From Nocardioides sp. T2.26MG-1 (GTDB lineage: Bacteria > Actinomycetota > Actinomycetes > Propionibacteriales > Nocardioidaceae), in contig NZ_CATNLZ010000013.1 of NCBI RefSeq assembly GCF_950101795.1, positions 1 to 35,868 on the forward strand: a stretch of DNA of 35,868 nt. The letters are read 5' to 3'. The notes under the pieces are model-generated. The model did not search any database, was not told the origin of the DNA, and worked only from the letters and a program-made list of their open reading frames with translations. Positions 24,145 through 35,838 of this stretch are shown in pieces. Each line of letters begins with the position of its first letter. Position 1 is the first letter of the stretch. The position numbers and the translations under genes are program-made.

Positions 24145-24765
24145 ATGCTCGAACGTTTCCGCGCCTTCTGGACCAAGGTCCTCTCGCCCATCGCCCACCT
24201 GCTGCTGCGGATGGGCGTCAGTCCCGACGCCGTGACGTTCGTCGGCACCGTCGGCGTCGCCGCAGGAGCGCTCGTGTTCTTCCCCCAGGGGATGCTGCTG
24301 ACCGGGGTCCTGGTGATCACCGCGTTCGTCTTCAGCGACCTCCTGGACGGCTACATGGCCCGCACCTCCGGGCGGGTGAGCAAGTTCGGCGCGTTCTGGG
24401 ACTCCACCCTCGACCGGATCGGGGACGGCGCGATCTTCATCGGTCTCGCGCTGTACTTCGCCTGGGAGGAGCCCAGCCGGCTCTACCTGGTGCTCAGCCT
24501 GGTCTGCCTGCTGATGGGCGGGGTGACGTCGTATGCCCGGTCTCGCGGCGAGACCCTCGGCTTCTCGGTCAAGGTCGGCATCGCCGAGCGGGCCGACCGG
24601 CTGGTCGCGATCCTGGTGATGACCGGCCTGAGCGCGATCTTCGACCTGCCCGTGCTGCTCTACATCGCCCTGTGGGCCCTCGCGGTCGCGTCTACCATCA
24701 CGGTCGCGCAGCGCGTGTGGGTGGTCCGGAAGCAGGCGCTGGCCGAGGCCGGCACTACGATCTGA
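24145..24765 (+). CDS. pgsA: CDP-alcohol phosphatidyltransferase, probable phosphatidylinositol-phosphate synthase
   Basis: Membrane enzyme of 206 residues joining a CDP-diacylglycerol to an alcohol phosphate. The CDP-OH-P motif D-x2-D-G-x2-A-R-x8-G-x3-D-x3-D is complete (Asp65, Asp68, Gly69, Ala72, Arg73, Gly82, Asp86, Asp90). The position before pdxS/pdxT/yebC/ruv corresponds to mycobacterial pgsA1, which makes phosphatidylinositol phosphate from inositol 3-phosphate. Unlike that locus, no acyltransferase or mannosyltransferase gene (pimA) follows. TAGCCT 9 nt before ATG 24145 hints at a near-leaderless message. The stop is 2 bp before pdxS, so the genes are cotranscribed. Confidence 0.88.
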   Translation: MLERFRAFWTKVLSPIAHLLLRMGVSPDAVTFVGTVGVAAGALVFFPQGMLLTGVLVITAFVFSDLLDGYMARTSGRVSKFGAFWDSTLDRIGDGAIFIGLALYFAWEEPSRLYLVLSLVCLLMGGVTSYARSRGETLGFSVKVGIAERADRLVAILVMTGLSAIFDLPVLLYIALWALAVASTITVAQRVWVVRKQALAEAGTTI

Positions 24766-24767
24766 GC

Positions 24768-25685
24768 ATGGTCGAGAGCAACGCCACCGCAGCGGACAAC
24801 ACCCCCACCACCGGCACCTCCCGCGTGAAGCGCGGGATGGCCGAGATGCTCAAGGGGGGCGTGATCATGGACGTCGTCACCGCCGAGCAGGCCAAGATCG
24901 CCGAGGACGCCGGCGCCGTCGCCGTCATGGCGCTCGAGCGGGTGCCCGCCGACATCCGGGCCCAGGGCGGCGTCTCGCGGATGAGCGACCCCGACATGAT
25001 CGACGGGATCATCGAGGCGGTCTCGATCCCGGTGATGGCCAAGGCCCGGATCGGTCACTTCGCCGAGGCGCAGGTGCTGCAGTCGCTCGGCGTCGACTAC
25101 GTCGACGAGTCCGAGGTGCTCACCCCGGCCGACTACGCCAACCACATCGACAAGTGGGCCTTCACGGTTCCCTTCGTGTGCGGCGCGACGAACCTGGGTG
25201 AGGCGCTGCGCCGGATCACCGAGGGCGCGGCGATGATCCGCTCCAAGGGCGAGGCCGGCACCGGCGACGTCTCCAACGCCGTGACCCACATGCGCACGAT
25301 CCGCCGCGAGATCCGGCGCCTCGGTGCGCTCGAGCACGACGAGCTCTTCGTGGCGGCCAAGGAGCTGCAGGCGCCGTACGACCTCGTCAAGGAGGTCGCC
25401 GAGAGCGGCAAGCTGCCGGTCGTGCTGTTCACCGCCGGCGGGATCGCCACCCCGGCCGACGCGGCGATGATGATGCAGCTCGGCGCCGAGGGCGTGTTCG
25501 TCGGCTCGGGCATCTTCAAGTCCGGCAACCCGGCGCAGCGCGCCGAGGCGATCGTCAAGGCCACCACCTTCCACGACGACCCCGACGTGGTCGCGAAGGT
25601 GTCGCGCGGCCTCGGCGAGGCCATGGTCGGCATCAACGTCGAGGACATCCCCCAGCCGCACCGGCTCGCCGAGCGCGGCTGGTGA
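24768..25685 (+). CDS. pdxS: Pyridoxal 5'-phosphate synthase lyase subunit PdxS
   Basis: Synthase subunit of 305 residues that builds PLP from ribose 5-phosphate, glyceraldehyde 3-phosphate and ammonia supplied by PdxT. The (beta/alpha)8 barrel carries Asp35 (GVIMDV), Lys92 ([10 protein letters not shown], the Schiff-base lysine) and Lys159 ([11 protein letters not shown], the second lysine). Phosphate-binding [27 protein letters not shown] is near the end. ATG 24768 is chosen because the barrel's N-terminal extension starts here; the very long open frame upstream is a shadow of other genes. The end overlaps pdxT by 4 bp (GTGA), fitting a fixed subunit ratio. Confidence 0.97.
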   Translation: MVESNATAADNTPTTGTSRVKRGMAEMLKGGVIMDVVTAEQAKIAEDAGAVAVMALERVPADIRAQGGVSRMSDPDMIDGIIEAVSIPVMAKARIGHFAEAQVLQSLGVDYVDESEVLTPADYANHIDKWAFTVPFVCGATNLGEALRRITEGAAMIRSKGEAGTGDVSNAVTHMRTIRREIRRLGALEHDELFVAAKELQAPYDLVKEVAESGKLPVVLFTAGGIATPADAAMMMQLGAEGVFVGSGIFKSGNPAQRAEAIVKATTFHDDPDVVAKVSRGLGEAMVGINVEDIPQPHRLAERGW

Positions 25686-26287
25686 CGACCGGCCCGCGCA
25701 TCGGCGTCTTCGCCCTGCAGGGCGACGTTCGCGAGCACCTGCGGGTGCTCGGCGACCTGGGCGTCGAGGCGATCGCCGTACGCCGTGAGAGCGAGCTCGA
25801 CGCCTGCGCCGCCCTGGTCCTGCCGGGCGGCGAGTCGACCACGATGGCCAAGCTGGCGCGCACGTTCGACCTCTTCGAGCCGATCCGTCAGCGCATCAAG
25901 GAGGGCATGCCGGCGTTCGGCACCTGCGCGGGCATGATCCTGCTCGCCGACCGGATCGAGGGCGGCGCGCACGACCAGGAGACGCTCGGGGGCCTGGACA
26001 TCACCGTGCGGCGCAACGCCTTCGGCCGCCAGGTCGACTCGTTCGAGGGCGACATCGACGTGGCCGGTCTCGACGCGCCCGTGCACGCGATCTTCATCCG
26101 GGCGCCGTGGGTCGAGTCGGTCGGCGCGTCCGTGGAGGTGCTCGCGCGTGTGGAGCAGGGTCCTGCCGCGGGTAGGATCGTCGCGGTCCGTCAGGGTTCG
26201 CTGATGGCGACGTCGTTCCACCCCGAGGTGGGTGGCGACTCCCGGGTCCACCGTCTGTTCGTGGATCTGGTCACCGAGGAGAGATAG
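25682..26287 (+). CDS. pdxT: Pyridoxal 5'-phosphate synthase glutaminase subunit PdxT
   Basis: Class I glutaminase of 201 residues that feeds ammonia to PdxS. It contains the PGGEST motif (about 48-53), catalytic Cys82 in [10 protein letters not shown], and the His180/Glu182 dyad in SFHPEVGGD, all intact. GTG 25682 overlaps the pdxS stop. The stop is 8 bp before yebC, so it probably lies in one transcript with the downstream gene. Confidence 0.96.
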   Translation: MTTGPRIGVFALQGDVREHLRVLGDLGVEAIAVRRESELDACAALVLPGGESTTMAKLARTFDLFEPIRQRIKEGMPAFGTCAGMILLADRIEGGAHDQETLGGLDITVRRNAFGRQVDSFEGDIDVAGLDAPVHAIFIRAPWVESVGASVEVLARVEQGPAAGRIVAVRQGSLMATSFHPEVGGDSRVHRLFVDLVTEER

Positions 26288-26295
26288 GGAACGCC

Positions 26296-27075
26296 ATGTC
26301 TGGCCACTCCAAGTGGGCGACCACGAAGCACAAGAAGGCCGCGATCGACGCCAAGCGCGGCAAGCTGTTCGCCAAGCTGATCAAGAACATCGAGATCGCG
26401 GCCAAGATGGGCGGCCCCGACCCGGCCGGCAACCCGACCCTCTACGACGCGATCCAGAAGGCGAAGAAGTCGTCGGTCCCCAACAAGAACATCGACTCCG
26501 CGGTCAAGCGCGGCGGTGGTCTCGAGAGCGGCGGCGTCGACTACGAGACGATCATGTACGAGGTCTACGGACCGCAGGGCGTGGCGCTGCTCGTCGAGTG
26601 CCTCACCGACAACCGCAACCGGGCGGCGATGGAGGTCCGGACCGCGGTCACCCGCAACGGCGGCACCATGGCCGACCCGGGCTCGGTCTCGCGGCTGTTC
26701 ACCCGCAAGGGCGTCGTGGTGGTCGAGAAGGCCCAGGAGCGCGGCGGCAAGCCGTGGGAGATCAGCGAGGATGACATCCTCGAGGCGACGCTGGACGCGG
26801 GCGCGGAGGAGGTCGACGACCTCGGCGACGGCTTCGAGATCCAGTCCGAGGCCTCCGACGTGGTCGCGGTGCGGACCGCACTGCAGGCCGCCGGCATCGA
26901 CTACGACTCGGCCGAGGTGCAGTTCGTCGCGACGCTGGACATCCCGGTCGCCGAGGTCGACGTGGCGGGCAAGGTGTTCCGCCTGGTCGACGCCCTCGAC
27001 GACCTCGATGACGTGCAGAACGTCTTCACCAACGCCGACATCCCCGACGACGTGCTGGAGTCGATCGACGCCTAG
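26296..27075 (+). CDS. yebC: YebC/PmpR-family DNA-binding/translation-associated protein
   Basis: A 259-residue conserved protein beginning [23 protein letters not shown], the family hallmark. [38 protein letters not shown] and [11 protein letters not shown] follow in normal order, and length is typical. Members have been described as DNA-binding regulators and more recently as factors that help ribosomes through proline-rich stretches; which role applies here is unknown. It sits directly upstream of ruvCAB, the usual bacterial neighbourhood. A weak CCCGGG hairpin lies just past its stop (27079-27097). Confidence 0.96.
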   Translation: MSGHSKWATTKHKKAAIDAKRGKLFAKLIKNIEIAAKMGGPDPAGNPTLYDAIQKAKKSSVPNKNIDSAVKRGGGLESGGVDYETIMYEVYGPQGVALLVECLTDNRNRAAMEVRTAVTRNGGTMADPGSVSRLFTRKGVVVVEKAQERGGKPWEISEDDILEATLDAGAEEVDDLGDGFEIQSEASDVVAVRTALQAAGIDYDSAEVQFVATLDIPVAEVDVAGKVFRLVDALDDLDDVQNVFTNADIPDDVLESIDA

Positions 27076-27126
27076 TGTCCCGGGCGTGTCTCCCGGGCAT
27101 CGGGGGAGCGGGCGGTTAGCGTGGCC

Positions 27127-27144
27127 TCCGAACACCTGTTCGGA
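27127..27144. promoter_or_regulatory. LexA (SOS) box upstream of ruvC
   Basis: TCCGAACACCTGTTCGGA is a palindrome containing CGAAC-n4-GTTCG, the actinobacterial SOS box core. It lies 14 bp upstream of the ruvC ATG and overlaps the region just after a possible -10 (TAGCGT, 27117-27122). It indicates that ruvCAB is induced by DNA damage. Confidence 0.88.
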
Positions 27145-27158
27145 CGGAAGGCGGCCAG

Positions 27159-27698
27159 ATGCGCGTGCTCGGGATCGACCCCGGCCTGACCCGCATGGGC
27201 ATGGGCGTGGTCGACGGCTCGATGGGCCGCCCGCTCACGCTCGTGGACGTCAACGTGCTGCGCACCTCGGCGGACCTGCCGGTGCCGCAGCGGCTGGTGA
27301 CGATCGAGCGGGGCGTGGAGGCGTGGCTCGAGGAGTACGCACCCGACGCGGTCGCGATCGAGCGGGTCTTCGCGCGCTCCGACGTGAGCACGGTGATGGG
27401 CACCGCCCAGGCCAGCGGGGTGGCGATGGTCGTGGCGGCCCGCCGCGGTCTGCCGATCGCCCTGCACACCCCCAGCGAGGTCAAGGCCGCGGTCTCCGGC
27501 AACGGCCGGGCGGACAAGGCCCAGGTCGGCGCCATGGTGACCCGCATCCTCCGCCTCGACGCCATGCCCAAGCCCGCGGACGCCGCGGACGCGCTGGCCC
27601 TGGCCATCACCCACATCTGGCGGGGCGGAGCCCAGGCCAGGATCGACGCGGCGGTGGCCGCCTCTCGAAACGCTCGACCATCAGGGAGCAGACGATGA
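27159..27698 (+). CDS. ruvC: Holliday junction endodeoxyribonuclease RuvC
   Basis: Resolvase of 179 residues that cuts Holliday junctions. The four acidic active-site residues are in place: Asp7 ([10 protein letters not shown]), Glu68 (VAIERVF), Asp141 and Asp144 ([12 protein letters not shown]), at spacings like E. coli 7/66/138/141. ATG 27159 begins the first beta strand. A LexA box is just upstream. The stop overlaps the ruvA ATG by 4 bp. Confidence 0.97.
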   Translation: MRVLGIDPGLTRMGMGVVDGSMGRPLTLVDVNVLRTSADLPVPQRLVTIERGVEAWLEEYAPDAVAIERVFARSDVSTVMGTAQASGVAMVVAARRGLPIALHTPSEVKAAVSGNGRADKAQVGAMVTRILRLDAMPKPADAADALALAITHIWRGGAQARIDAAVAASRNARPSGSRR

Positions 27699-28294
27699 TC
27701 GCCTTTGTGCGCGGCCAGGTCGCCGCGGTGACGCTCTCGAGCGCCGTTCTCGAGGTCGGGGGAGTGGGCCTCGAGCTCATGTGCGCCCCCGGCACCCTGG
27801 CCACGCTGCGGGTTGGCCAGCAGGCGACGCTGCCGACCAGCATGGTCGTCCGCGAGGACTCCCTGACGCTGTTCGGCTTCGTCGACGACGACGAGAAGCA
27901 GACCTTCGAGCTGCTGCAGACGGCCTCGGGCGTGGGACCCAAGCTCGCCCAGGCGATGCTCGCGGTGCTCTCGCCCGACGACCTGCGACTCGCCATCGCC
28001 GGCGACGACGTCAAACGGCTCACCCGGGTGCCGGGCATCGGCCAGAAGGGCGCGCAGCGGATCATCCTCGAGCTGCGCGACCGGATCGGTGCGCCGACCG
28101 GTGCCGGCCGGTCCGCTGTCGCGCCGACGCAGGGCGCGGTGTGGCGCGACCAGGTCCACCAGGGCCTGGTGGGCCTCGGCTGGCCGGCGCGCGACGCCGA
28201 GAAGGCGGTCGACGCGGTCGCCCCCGAGGCGGGCGACGTGCCCGACGTCGCGGCGCTGCTGCGCGCCGCCCTGCGCACGCTGAGCAAGGCGTGA
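27695..28294 (+). CDS. ruvA: Holliday junction branch migration protein RuvA
   Basis: Junction-binding subunit of 199 residues that loads RuvB. Domain I is the OB fold ([14 protein letters not shown] through [13 protein letters not shown]). The two helix-hairpin-helix motifs are [12 protein letters not shown] and [16 protein letters not shown] flexible linker rich in Gly/Ala/Pro precedes domain III ([19 protein letters not shown]), which contacts RuvB. ATG 27695 overlaps ruvC (ATGA); longer readings of the frame run through ruvC and yebC and are not real. Confidence 0.97.
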   Translation: MIAFVRGQVAAVTLSSAVLEVGGVGLELMCAPGTLATLRVGQQATLPTSMVVREDSLTLFGFVDDDEKQTFELLQTASGVGPKLAQAMLAVLSPDDLRLAIAGDDVKRLTRVPGIGQKGAQRIILELRDRIGAPTGAGRSAVAPTQGAVWRDQVHQGLVGLGWPARDAEKAVDAVAPEAGDVPDVAALLRAALRTLSKA

Positions 28295-28298
28295 GCCG

Positions 28299-29381
28299 AT
28301 GACCTTCCACGAGGAGGATCTCGACGAGGCCGAGGCCACCCACTACCGGTCGCTGACCGCCGTGGACGCCGACGGCGACGAGCGGGCGGTCGAGGCGGCG
28401 CTGCGGCCGCGCACGCTCGACGAGGTTGTCGGCCAGGTGCGGGTCCGCGACCAGCTCGGCCTGGTGCTCGAGGCGGCTCGCCGCCGCGGGCGGGCACCCG
28501 ACCACGTGCTGCTCTCTGGCCCGCCCGGCCTCGGCAAGACCACGCTGGCGATGATCATCGCCAGCGAGATGGGCGTCCCGCTCCGGCTGACGAGCGGCCC
28601 GGCGATCACCCACGCCGGCGACCTCGCCGCGATCCTCTCGGGGATGAACGAGGGGGATGTGCTCTTCGTCGACGAGATCCACCGGATGTCGCGGCCCGCC
28701 GAGGAGATGCTCTATATGGCGATGGAGGACTTCCGCGTCGACGTCGTCATCGGCAAGGGTCCCGGTGCCACCGCGATCCCGCTCGAGATCCCGCCGTTCA
28801 CGCTGGTGGGGGCCACGACCCGCGCCGGCCTGCTGCCCGGCCCGCTGCGCGACCGGTTCGGCTTCACCGCCCACCTGGAGTTCTACGAGGCCCACGAGCT
28901 CGACCTGATCATCAAGCGCTCGGCCCGGCTGCTCGGCGTGCACGCGGTCCCCGAGGGCACCGCCGAGATCGCCTCGCGCTCCCGGGGCACCCCGCGCATC
29001 GCCAACCGGCTGCTGCGCCGGGTGCGCGACTTCGCCCAGGTGCGCGCCGACGGCGTGGTCACCCTGCCGGTCGCCCGGGACGCCCTCGACCTCTACGAGG
29101 TCGACCAGCTCGGCCTCGACCGGCTCGACCGGGCGGTCCTCGACGCGCTCTGCCGACGGTTCGGCGGCGGCCCGGTCGGTGTCTCCACCCTGGCGGTCGC
29201 GGTGGGCGAGGAGCGGGAGACCGTCGAGGAGGTCGCCGAGCCGTTCCTGGTCCGCAACGGCTTCCTGGCCCGTACGCCGCGGGGCCGGATCGCGACCCCC
29301 GCCGCGTGGGAGCACCTCGGCCTCACACCACCCCCCGCGCTCACCCTGCCCGAGACCGACCCGCCGCTGTTCGAGGACTGA
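28299..29381 (+). CDS. ruvB: Holliday junction branch migration helicase RuvB
   Basis: AAA+ motor of 360 residues that drives branch migration with RuvA. Walker A GPPGLGKT (about 74-81), Walker B DEIH (125-128), sensor 1 VGATTRAG and the arginine finger in GPLRDRFG are intact. A winged-helix domain ends the protein ([22 protein letters not shown]). The N-terminal 40 residues are acidic and longer than in E. coli, which is common in actinobacteria. It lies 4 bp after ruvA. Confidence 0.97.
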   Translation: MTFHEEDLDEAEATHYRSLTAVDADGDERAVEAALRPRTLDEVVGQVRVRDQLGLVLEAARRRGRAPDHVLLSGPPGLGKTTLAMIIASEMGVPLRLTSGPAITHAGDLAAILSGMNEGDVLFVDEIHRMSRPAEEMLYMAMEDFRVDVVIGKGPGATAIPLEIPPFTLVGATTRAGLLPGPLRDRFGFTAHLEFYEAHELDLIIKRSARLLGVHAVPEGTAEIASRSRGTPRIANRLLRRVRDFAQVRADGVVTLPVARDALDLYEVDQLGLDRLDRAVLDALCRRFGGGPVGVSTLAVAVGEERETVEEVAEPFLVRNGFLARTPRGRIATPAAWEHLGLTPPPALTLPETDPPLFED

Positions 29382-29428
29382 CGCGCGCCGAGGCCCCCCG
29401 GATTCGCGGGCGCACCCGACCGCACGGT

Positions 29429-29434
29429 TATGCT
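29429..29434 (+). promoter_or_regulatory. Possible -10 box for yajC-secDF
   Basis: TATGCT in the 148-bp gap after ruvB, preceded by a GC-rich stretch with no recognisable -35. It would start transcription near 29441, about 90 bp before yajC. The gap otherwise shows no gene and no strong terminator hairpin. Confidence 0.35.
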
Positions 29435-29529
29435 TGCCCGTCGACCGGCCCGGTCTGGGCCGCGCACCGGTGAGCCCGCTCGCGAGCCAGCCGTGCCACG
29501 TCGTCCGAGCTCGTCCGAGAGGTTGTTCC

Positions 29530-29853
29530 GTGCTGGAGTTGCTGCCGCTTGTCGGCATCGCCCTGCTGTTCTGGCTGTTCATCATCCGACCGGCCAGTCG
29601 GCGGCAGAAGGAACTCGGACGCATGCAGTCCTCGTTGACGGTAGGAGACGAGATCGTCCTCACGTCCGGTGTCTACGGCACCGTCCGCGAGCTCGAGGAC
29701 GGCCACCTGATGGTGGAGGTCGCGCCCGGGGTGAGCATCAAGGTCGCGCGGGGCGCGGTCGGGACGATCGCGAGCAAGGTCGACGATCCGGCGGACGAGC
29801 CGGACGTGACCGATGAGCGGCCGGGGAGCGACTCCGGCCCGGAGGAGAGCTGA
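29530..29853 (+). CDS. yajC: Preprotein translocase subunit YajC
   Basis: Small Sec accessory membrane protein of 107 residues. One N-terminal span (LLPLVGIALLFWLFIIRP) is followed by the family block RRQKELGRMQSSLTVGDEIVLTSGVYGTV, then an acidic tail (DDPADEPDVTDERPG). GTG 29530 is chosen because the membrane span begins there and GAGAGG lies 7-8 nt upstream; the open frame upstream is ruvB shadow. It is followed one base after its stop by the secD ATG, the standard yajC-secD-secF order. Confidence 0.95.
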   Translation: MLELLPLVGIALLFWLFIIRPASRRQKELGRMQSSLTVGDEIVLTSGVYGTVRELEDGHLMVEVAPGVSIKVARGAVGTIASKVDDPADEPDVTDERPGSDSGPEES

Positions 29854-29854
29854 C

Positions 29855-31579
29855 ATGGCACGCAAGGCGTTCCGCCCCGGACGCACCCTCGTGGTGTTCT
29901 TCCTGGTGACGGTGATCTCCTACGGCCTGGTCGCCCTCGGGGGGACCTGGAAGCCCGCGCTGGGGCTCGACCTCAAGGGCGGCACCCGCATCACGATGAC
30001 CGCGAACGGCAACCCGGAGCCGGACCAGCTCGACGAGGCGGCCAGCATCATCGACCAGCGCGTGAACGCTCGCGGCGTCACCGAGGCCGAGGTGACGACG
30101 CAGGGCAACCGCTACATCGTGGTCGAGATCCCCGGCGACACGTCCAACTCGCTCGTCGACCTCGCGACGCGGACCGCGCAGCTGCGGTTCCGCACGGTCG
30201 CCTGCTCCAGCATCGATCCCGGTCCGTGCGGCACCACGACCTCGCCGGTGCTGCCCAGCGACAGCGCGTCGGTCGTGCCCTCGGACCAGCCCTCGGCCAC
30301 GCCGTCCGACAAGGCGACGGGCAGCCCCAAGAACCGTCCTGGCGTGCTGGCGAAGCCGACCGCTACGCCGAAGCCGTCGACGTCCGCGTCCCCGACGAGC
30401 TCGGGCTCGCCCACCGAGTCCGCGAGCGGGTCCCCGACCGAGTCGGCCTCGGACGCGCCGGCCGAAGCCTCGGGCGACTCTGCCCAGATGGCACTGGACT
30501 TCATGACCGACCCCGGCAAGGCCGCGATCGAGGCGTACAACTCCTACAGCTGCCCCGCCAAGGACCCCGTCGTCGACGCCCCGGACAAGTTCCTGGTGAC
30601 CTGTGGCGTCGAGGCCGAGGGCGAGGAGGCCGTGAAGTTCCTTCTCTCGCCCGCCGCCGTCGAGGGCACCGACCTCGACAGCGCGCAGGCGACGCTGCCG
30701 TCGGACTCCCTGCAGTGGATCGTCCAGCTGCAGATCGGCGGCAAGGGCAAGGGCGTGTTCGCCGACCTGTCGCGCGCGATGGTCAACACGGACCAGCAGT
30801 TCGCAGTCGTCCTCGACGGCCAGGTGATCTCCCACCCCGGGTTCACCGGTGTCATCCCCAACGGCGATGCCCAGATCACCGGCAACTTCACCAAGACCTC
30901 GGCGCAGTCCCTGGCCACCAGCCTGAAGTTCGGCGCGCTCCCGATCTCGTTCGCGGACGACGGCACGTCGGTCGACCAGATCGGCGCCTCGCTGGCCGGC
31001 AACCAGCTCTCCGCCGGCGTCACCGCGGGCATCGTGGGCCTGCTGCTGGTGATGATCTACTGCCTGTTCTACTACCGCGGGCTCGGCGTTGTGGTGATTG
31101 CGTCACTGCTGATCGCCGGAGCGGTGACCTACTCGATGGTGCTGCTGCTGAGCAAGACCGCCGGGTTCACTCTCACGCTCCCCGGCATCGCCGGCCTGAT
31201 CGTCGCGGTCGGCATCACCGCGGACTCGTTCATCGTCTACTTCGAGCGGATCCGCGACGAGATGCGAGACGGCAAGTCGATGCGGGTCGCGGTGCAGGCG
31301 GGCTGGAAGCGGGCCCGGAACACCTGTCTCGCGGCCGACACGGTCTCGCTGCTCGCCGCGGTGGTGCTCTACATCTTCGCCGCCGGCGTGGTGAAGGGCT
31401 TCGCGTTCGCGCTGGGCCTCTCCACGCTGATCGACCTCGCGGTGTTCTTCTGGTTCACGCACCCGCTGGTCACGGTGCTGGGCAGGTACTCGTTCTTCAA
31501 CCGGGGGCACAAGCTCTCCGGTCTCGACAGGGAGGCGCTCGGCGTCGACCGGATCAACACCGTGGGAGGGAGGGCCTGA
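29855..31579 (+). CDS. secD: Protein translocase subunit SecD with long Ser/Pro/Thr linker
   Basis: Membrane subunit of 574 residues that helps pull secreted proteins across the membrane using proton motive force. A first span (TLVVFFLVTVISYGLVAL) is followed by GLDLKGGTRITMTA, the SecD signature. The large extracytoplasmic P1 domain carries an inserted low-complexity segment (about 121-208) containing repeated SGSPTESAS and many Thr/Pro/Ser. Five more spans follow, with the second SecD block LPGIAGLIVAVGITADSFIVYFERIRDE. ATG 29855 lies 1 base past yajC. The stop overlaps the secF ATG by one base (TGATG). Confidence 0.96.
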   Translation: MARKAFRPGRTLVVFFLVTVISYGLVALGGTWKPALGLDLKGGTRITMTANGNPEPDQLDEAASIIDQRVNARGVTEAEVTTQGNRYIVVEIPGDTSNSLVDLATRTAQLRFRTVACSSIDPGPCGTTTSPVLPSDSASVVPSDQPSATPSDKATGSPKNRPGVLAKPTATPKPSTSASPTSSGSPTESASGSPTESASDAPAEASGDSAQMALDFMTDPGKAAIEAYNSYSCPAKDPVVDAPDKFLVTCGVEAEGEEAVKFLLSPAAVEGTDLDSAQATLPSDSLQWIVQLQIGGKGKGVFADLSRAMVNTDQQFAVVLDGQVISHPGFTGVIPNGDAQITGNFTKTSAQSLATSLKFGALPISFADDGTSVDQIGASLAGNQLSAGVTAGIVGLLLVMIYCLFYYRGLGVVVIASLLIAGAVTYSMVLLLSKTAGFTLTLPGIAGLIVAVGITADSFIVYFERIRDEMRDGKSMRVAVQAGWKRARNTCLAADTVSLLAAVVLYIFAAGVVKGFAFALGLSTLIDLAVFFWFTHPLVTVLGRYSFFNRGHKLSGLDREALGVDRINTVGGRA

Positions 31580-32823
31580 TGGGCAAGTTCTCGCGCCTGG
31601 GCAACCACCTCTACTCCGGTGAGAAGTCGATCGACTTCGTCGGCCGCAAGTGGCTCTGGTACGCCATGTCGGGCGTCATCGTGCTGCTCGCCGTCCTCGG
31701 CCTGTCGGTCAAGGGCCTGGACATGGGCATCGAGTTCGTGGGCGGTGCGGAGTACAAGGTCAACATCGCCAAGGACGATGTGACCCAGGACCTCGCCGAC
31801 CAGGTCCGCGAGGACGTCGCGGACACCGGCCTGGACGCCGCCAAGCAGCCCGTGGTCACCACGGTCGCCTCGGGCTACATCATCGTCCAGGTCAAGCCGG
31901 TGACGTCGGCGGAGAGCAACCAGATCAGGGGCGTCATCACCGACGCCACCGGTGCCACGGCGTCCGACATCCAGGTGCAGGAGATCGGGCCGAGCTGGGG
32001 CAAGGAGATCGCCAAGCGCTCCGGCACCGGGCTGGTGGTCTTCCTGGTGCTCGTCGTGCTGTTCATCTGGGCCTACTTCCGCGAGTGGAAGATGTCGGTC
32101 GCCGCGATCGTCGCGCTCGCCCACGACGTGGTGATCACCATCGGCGTCTACGCACTGTCGGGGTTCGAGGTCACCCCTGCCACCGTCACCGGCCTGCTGA
32201 CCATCCTCGGCTTCTCGCTCTATGACACCGTCGTCGTCTTCGACAAGGTGCGCGAGAACACCAAGAACCTGCGTGAGAGCCGCACGACGTACGGCAAGGC
32301 CGCCAACCTCGCGGTCAACCAGACCCTGGTCCGCTCGATCAACACCTCGATCGTGGCGCTGATCCCGGTCGGGGCGATCCTGTACGTCGGAGCCGTCCAG
32401 CTCGGCGCGAGCACGCTGAAGGACCTCGCGCTCGCGCTGTTCGTCGGCATGGCCGCGGGCGCCTACTCCTCGATCTTCATCGCCACCCCGCTGCTGGTGC
32501 AGCTCAAGGCCGGCGAGACCGACGTGATGCAGGCCGAGAAGCGCGAGAAGGCGCGGCAGAAGAAGATCGAGGCCGACCGCTACGCCGCGGTCCCGTCGTT
32601 CAGCGAGGACATGCCGATCGCGGCCGAGCCCGGGGAGTACGACGAGCCCGAGGACGACGGCCCGATCTCGCAGCCGGTGACTCCCACGCGCGAGGCCCGG
32701 GCGCCCGGCGCGGCCGGCCGCGGCCGGGTGGCGCCCCAGGCCCGTGGACCGGTTCGGCCCTCGGGCGCGGCCGGGCGGGCTCAGCCGACCCGCGAGCCGC
32801 GCTCCAAGCGAGGCAAGAAGTGA
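31579..32823 (+). CDS. secF: Protein translocase subunit SecF
   Basis: Partner of SecD, 414 residues with six predicted spans. The signature GMDMGIEFVGGAEY-like region reads KGLDMGIEFVGGAEYKVN. The conserved membrane block is TGLLTILGFSLYDTVVVFDKVREN. The C-terminal tail (about the last 80 residues) is long, first acidic (EYDEPEDDGPI), then Pro/Ala/Arg-rich, ending in SKRGKK, and is cytoplasmic. ATG 31579 overlaps the secD stop. The last codon overlaps the apt GTG (GTGA), so secretion and purine salvage genes share a message. Confidence 0.96.
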   Translation: MGKFSRLGNHLYSGEKSIDFVGRKWLWYAMSGVIVLLAVLGLSVKGLDMGIEFVGGAEYKVNIAKDDVTQDLADQVREDVADTGLDAAKQPVVTTVASGYIIVQVKPVTSAESNQIRGVITDATGATASDIQVQEIGPSWGKEIAKRSGTGLVVFLVLVVLFIWAYFREWKMSVAAIVALAHDVVITIGVYALSGFEVTPATVTGLLTILGFSLYDTVVVFDKVRENTKNLRESRTTYGKAANLAVNQTLVRSINTSIVALIPVGAILYVGAVQLGASTLKDLALALFVGMAAGAYSSIFIATPLLVQLKAGETDVMQAEKREKARQKKIEADRYAAVPSFSEDMPIAAEPGEYDEPEDDGPISQPVTPTREARAPGAAGRGRVAPQARGPVRPSGAAGRAQPTREPRSKRGKK

Positions 32824-33377
32824 CCCTCCCCGCCCCTGGTGCGGCCGGTCTGGCGGACGCGCTCGCGCTGATCGCCGACGTCCCGGACTTCCCCGAGCCC
32901 GGGATCCTGTTCAAGGACATCACCCCGCTGCTCGCCGACCACGCCGCGCTGGCCGCGGTCGTCGCCGCGCTCGCGGCACCCGGCCGCGACGAGACGGGCG
33001 AGCCCGTCGTCGACAAGGTGCTGGGCATGGAGTCGCGCGGGTTCATCCTGGGCGCACCGGTGGCGCTCGCGCTCGGCGTCGGGTTCGTCCCGGTCCGCAA
33101 GGCCGGCAAGCTGCCGCGTGCGACGTACGCCGTCTCCTACGCCCTGGAGTACGGCGAGGCCACGCTCGAGGTGCACCAGGACGCCCTCGCGCCCGGTGAC
33201 CGGGTGCTGCTCGTCGACGACGTGCTGGCCACCGGCGGCACGGCGCGCGCGACCATCGACCTGGTCGAGCAGTGCGGGGCCCACGTGCATGCGGTCGCCA
33301 TGCTGATGGAGCTGGGCTTCCTCCCCGGCCGGCACGAGATCGGGACCGTCCCGCTCACCACGCTGATGACGGTCTGA
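32820..33377 (+). CDS. apt: Adenine phosphoribosyltransferase
   Basis: Salvage enzyme of 185 residues converting adenine plus PRPP to AMP. FPEPGILFKDITPLL and GMESRGFILGAPVA are family blocks, and the PRPP loop is VLLVDDVLATGGTA (about 129-142). GTG 32820 overlaps the secF stop. The secDF-apt-rel order is common in actinobacteria and links purine supply to the (p)ppGpp gene that follows. Confidence 0.96.
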   Translation: MTLPAPGAAGLADALALIADVPDFPEPGILFKDITPLLADHAALAAVVAALAAPGRDETGEPVVDKVLGMESRGFILGAPVALALGVGFVPVRKAGKLPRATYAVSYALEYGEATLEVHQDALAPGDRVLLVDDVLATGGTARATIDLVEQCGAHVHAVAMLMELGFLPGRHEIGTVPLTTLMTV

Positions 33378-33391
33378 GAGATACGTAGACT
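33363..33391 (+). promoter_or_regulatory. Leaderless-type promoter of rel
   Basis: TAGACT (33386-33391) is a TAnnnT -10, and the rel GTG at 33398 lies 7 nt after it, the usual position of +1. A weak -35 (CTGATG, 33363-33368) is 17 bp upstream, inside the end of apt. No Shine-Dalgarno sequence precedes the GTG, which fits a leaderless transcript. Confidence 0.7.
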
Positions 33392-33397
33392 TAACGG

Positions 33398-35701
<2,304 letters not shown>

Positions 35702-35703
35702 CC

Positions 35704-35815
35704 CCTCCGCAGCGCTACGGAGCGTCCGCTGCGTTGCCGGCGCTCGACGACCCGCTTCGCTCGAAGGTCGCCTTCGCGTCGGCGCCTTGCGGCCGCACGC
35801 GTAGCGCTACGGAGT
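35704..35815. repeat. Extragenic GC-rich repeat downstream of rel
   Basis: This contains CGCAGCG...CGCTGCG and the hairpin CGAAGG-TCG-CCTTCG, and AGCGCTACGGAG occurs near both ends. The core GCTGCGTTGCCGGCGCT ... CGGCGCCTTGCG is shared with the MITE-like element at 13744-13911 (GCTGCGTTGCCGACGCT ... CGGCGCCTTGCG), with 28 bp between the blocks there and 35 bp here. It probably belongs to a dispersed intergenic family and may act as the rel terminator. Confidence 0.55.
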
Positions 35816-35838
35816 GCCCACGCAGGTGTTGGTGGTCC

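Noticed and set aside
21351..24767. Very long plus-strand frame joined upstream to pdxS
   Set aside because: It overlaps xylH, the ROK gene, the FNT gene and pgsA in another frame; only the part from ATG 24768 has PdxS sequence.
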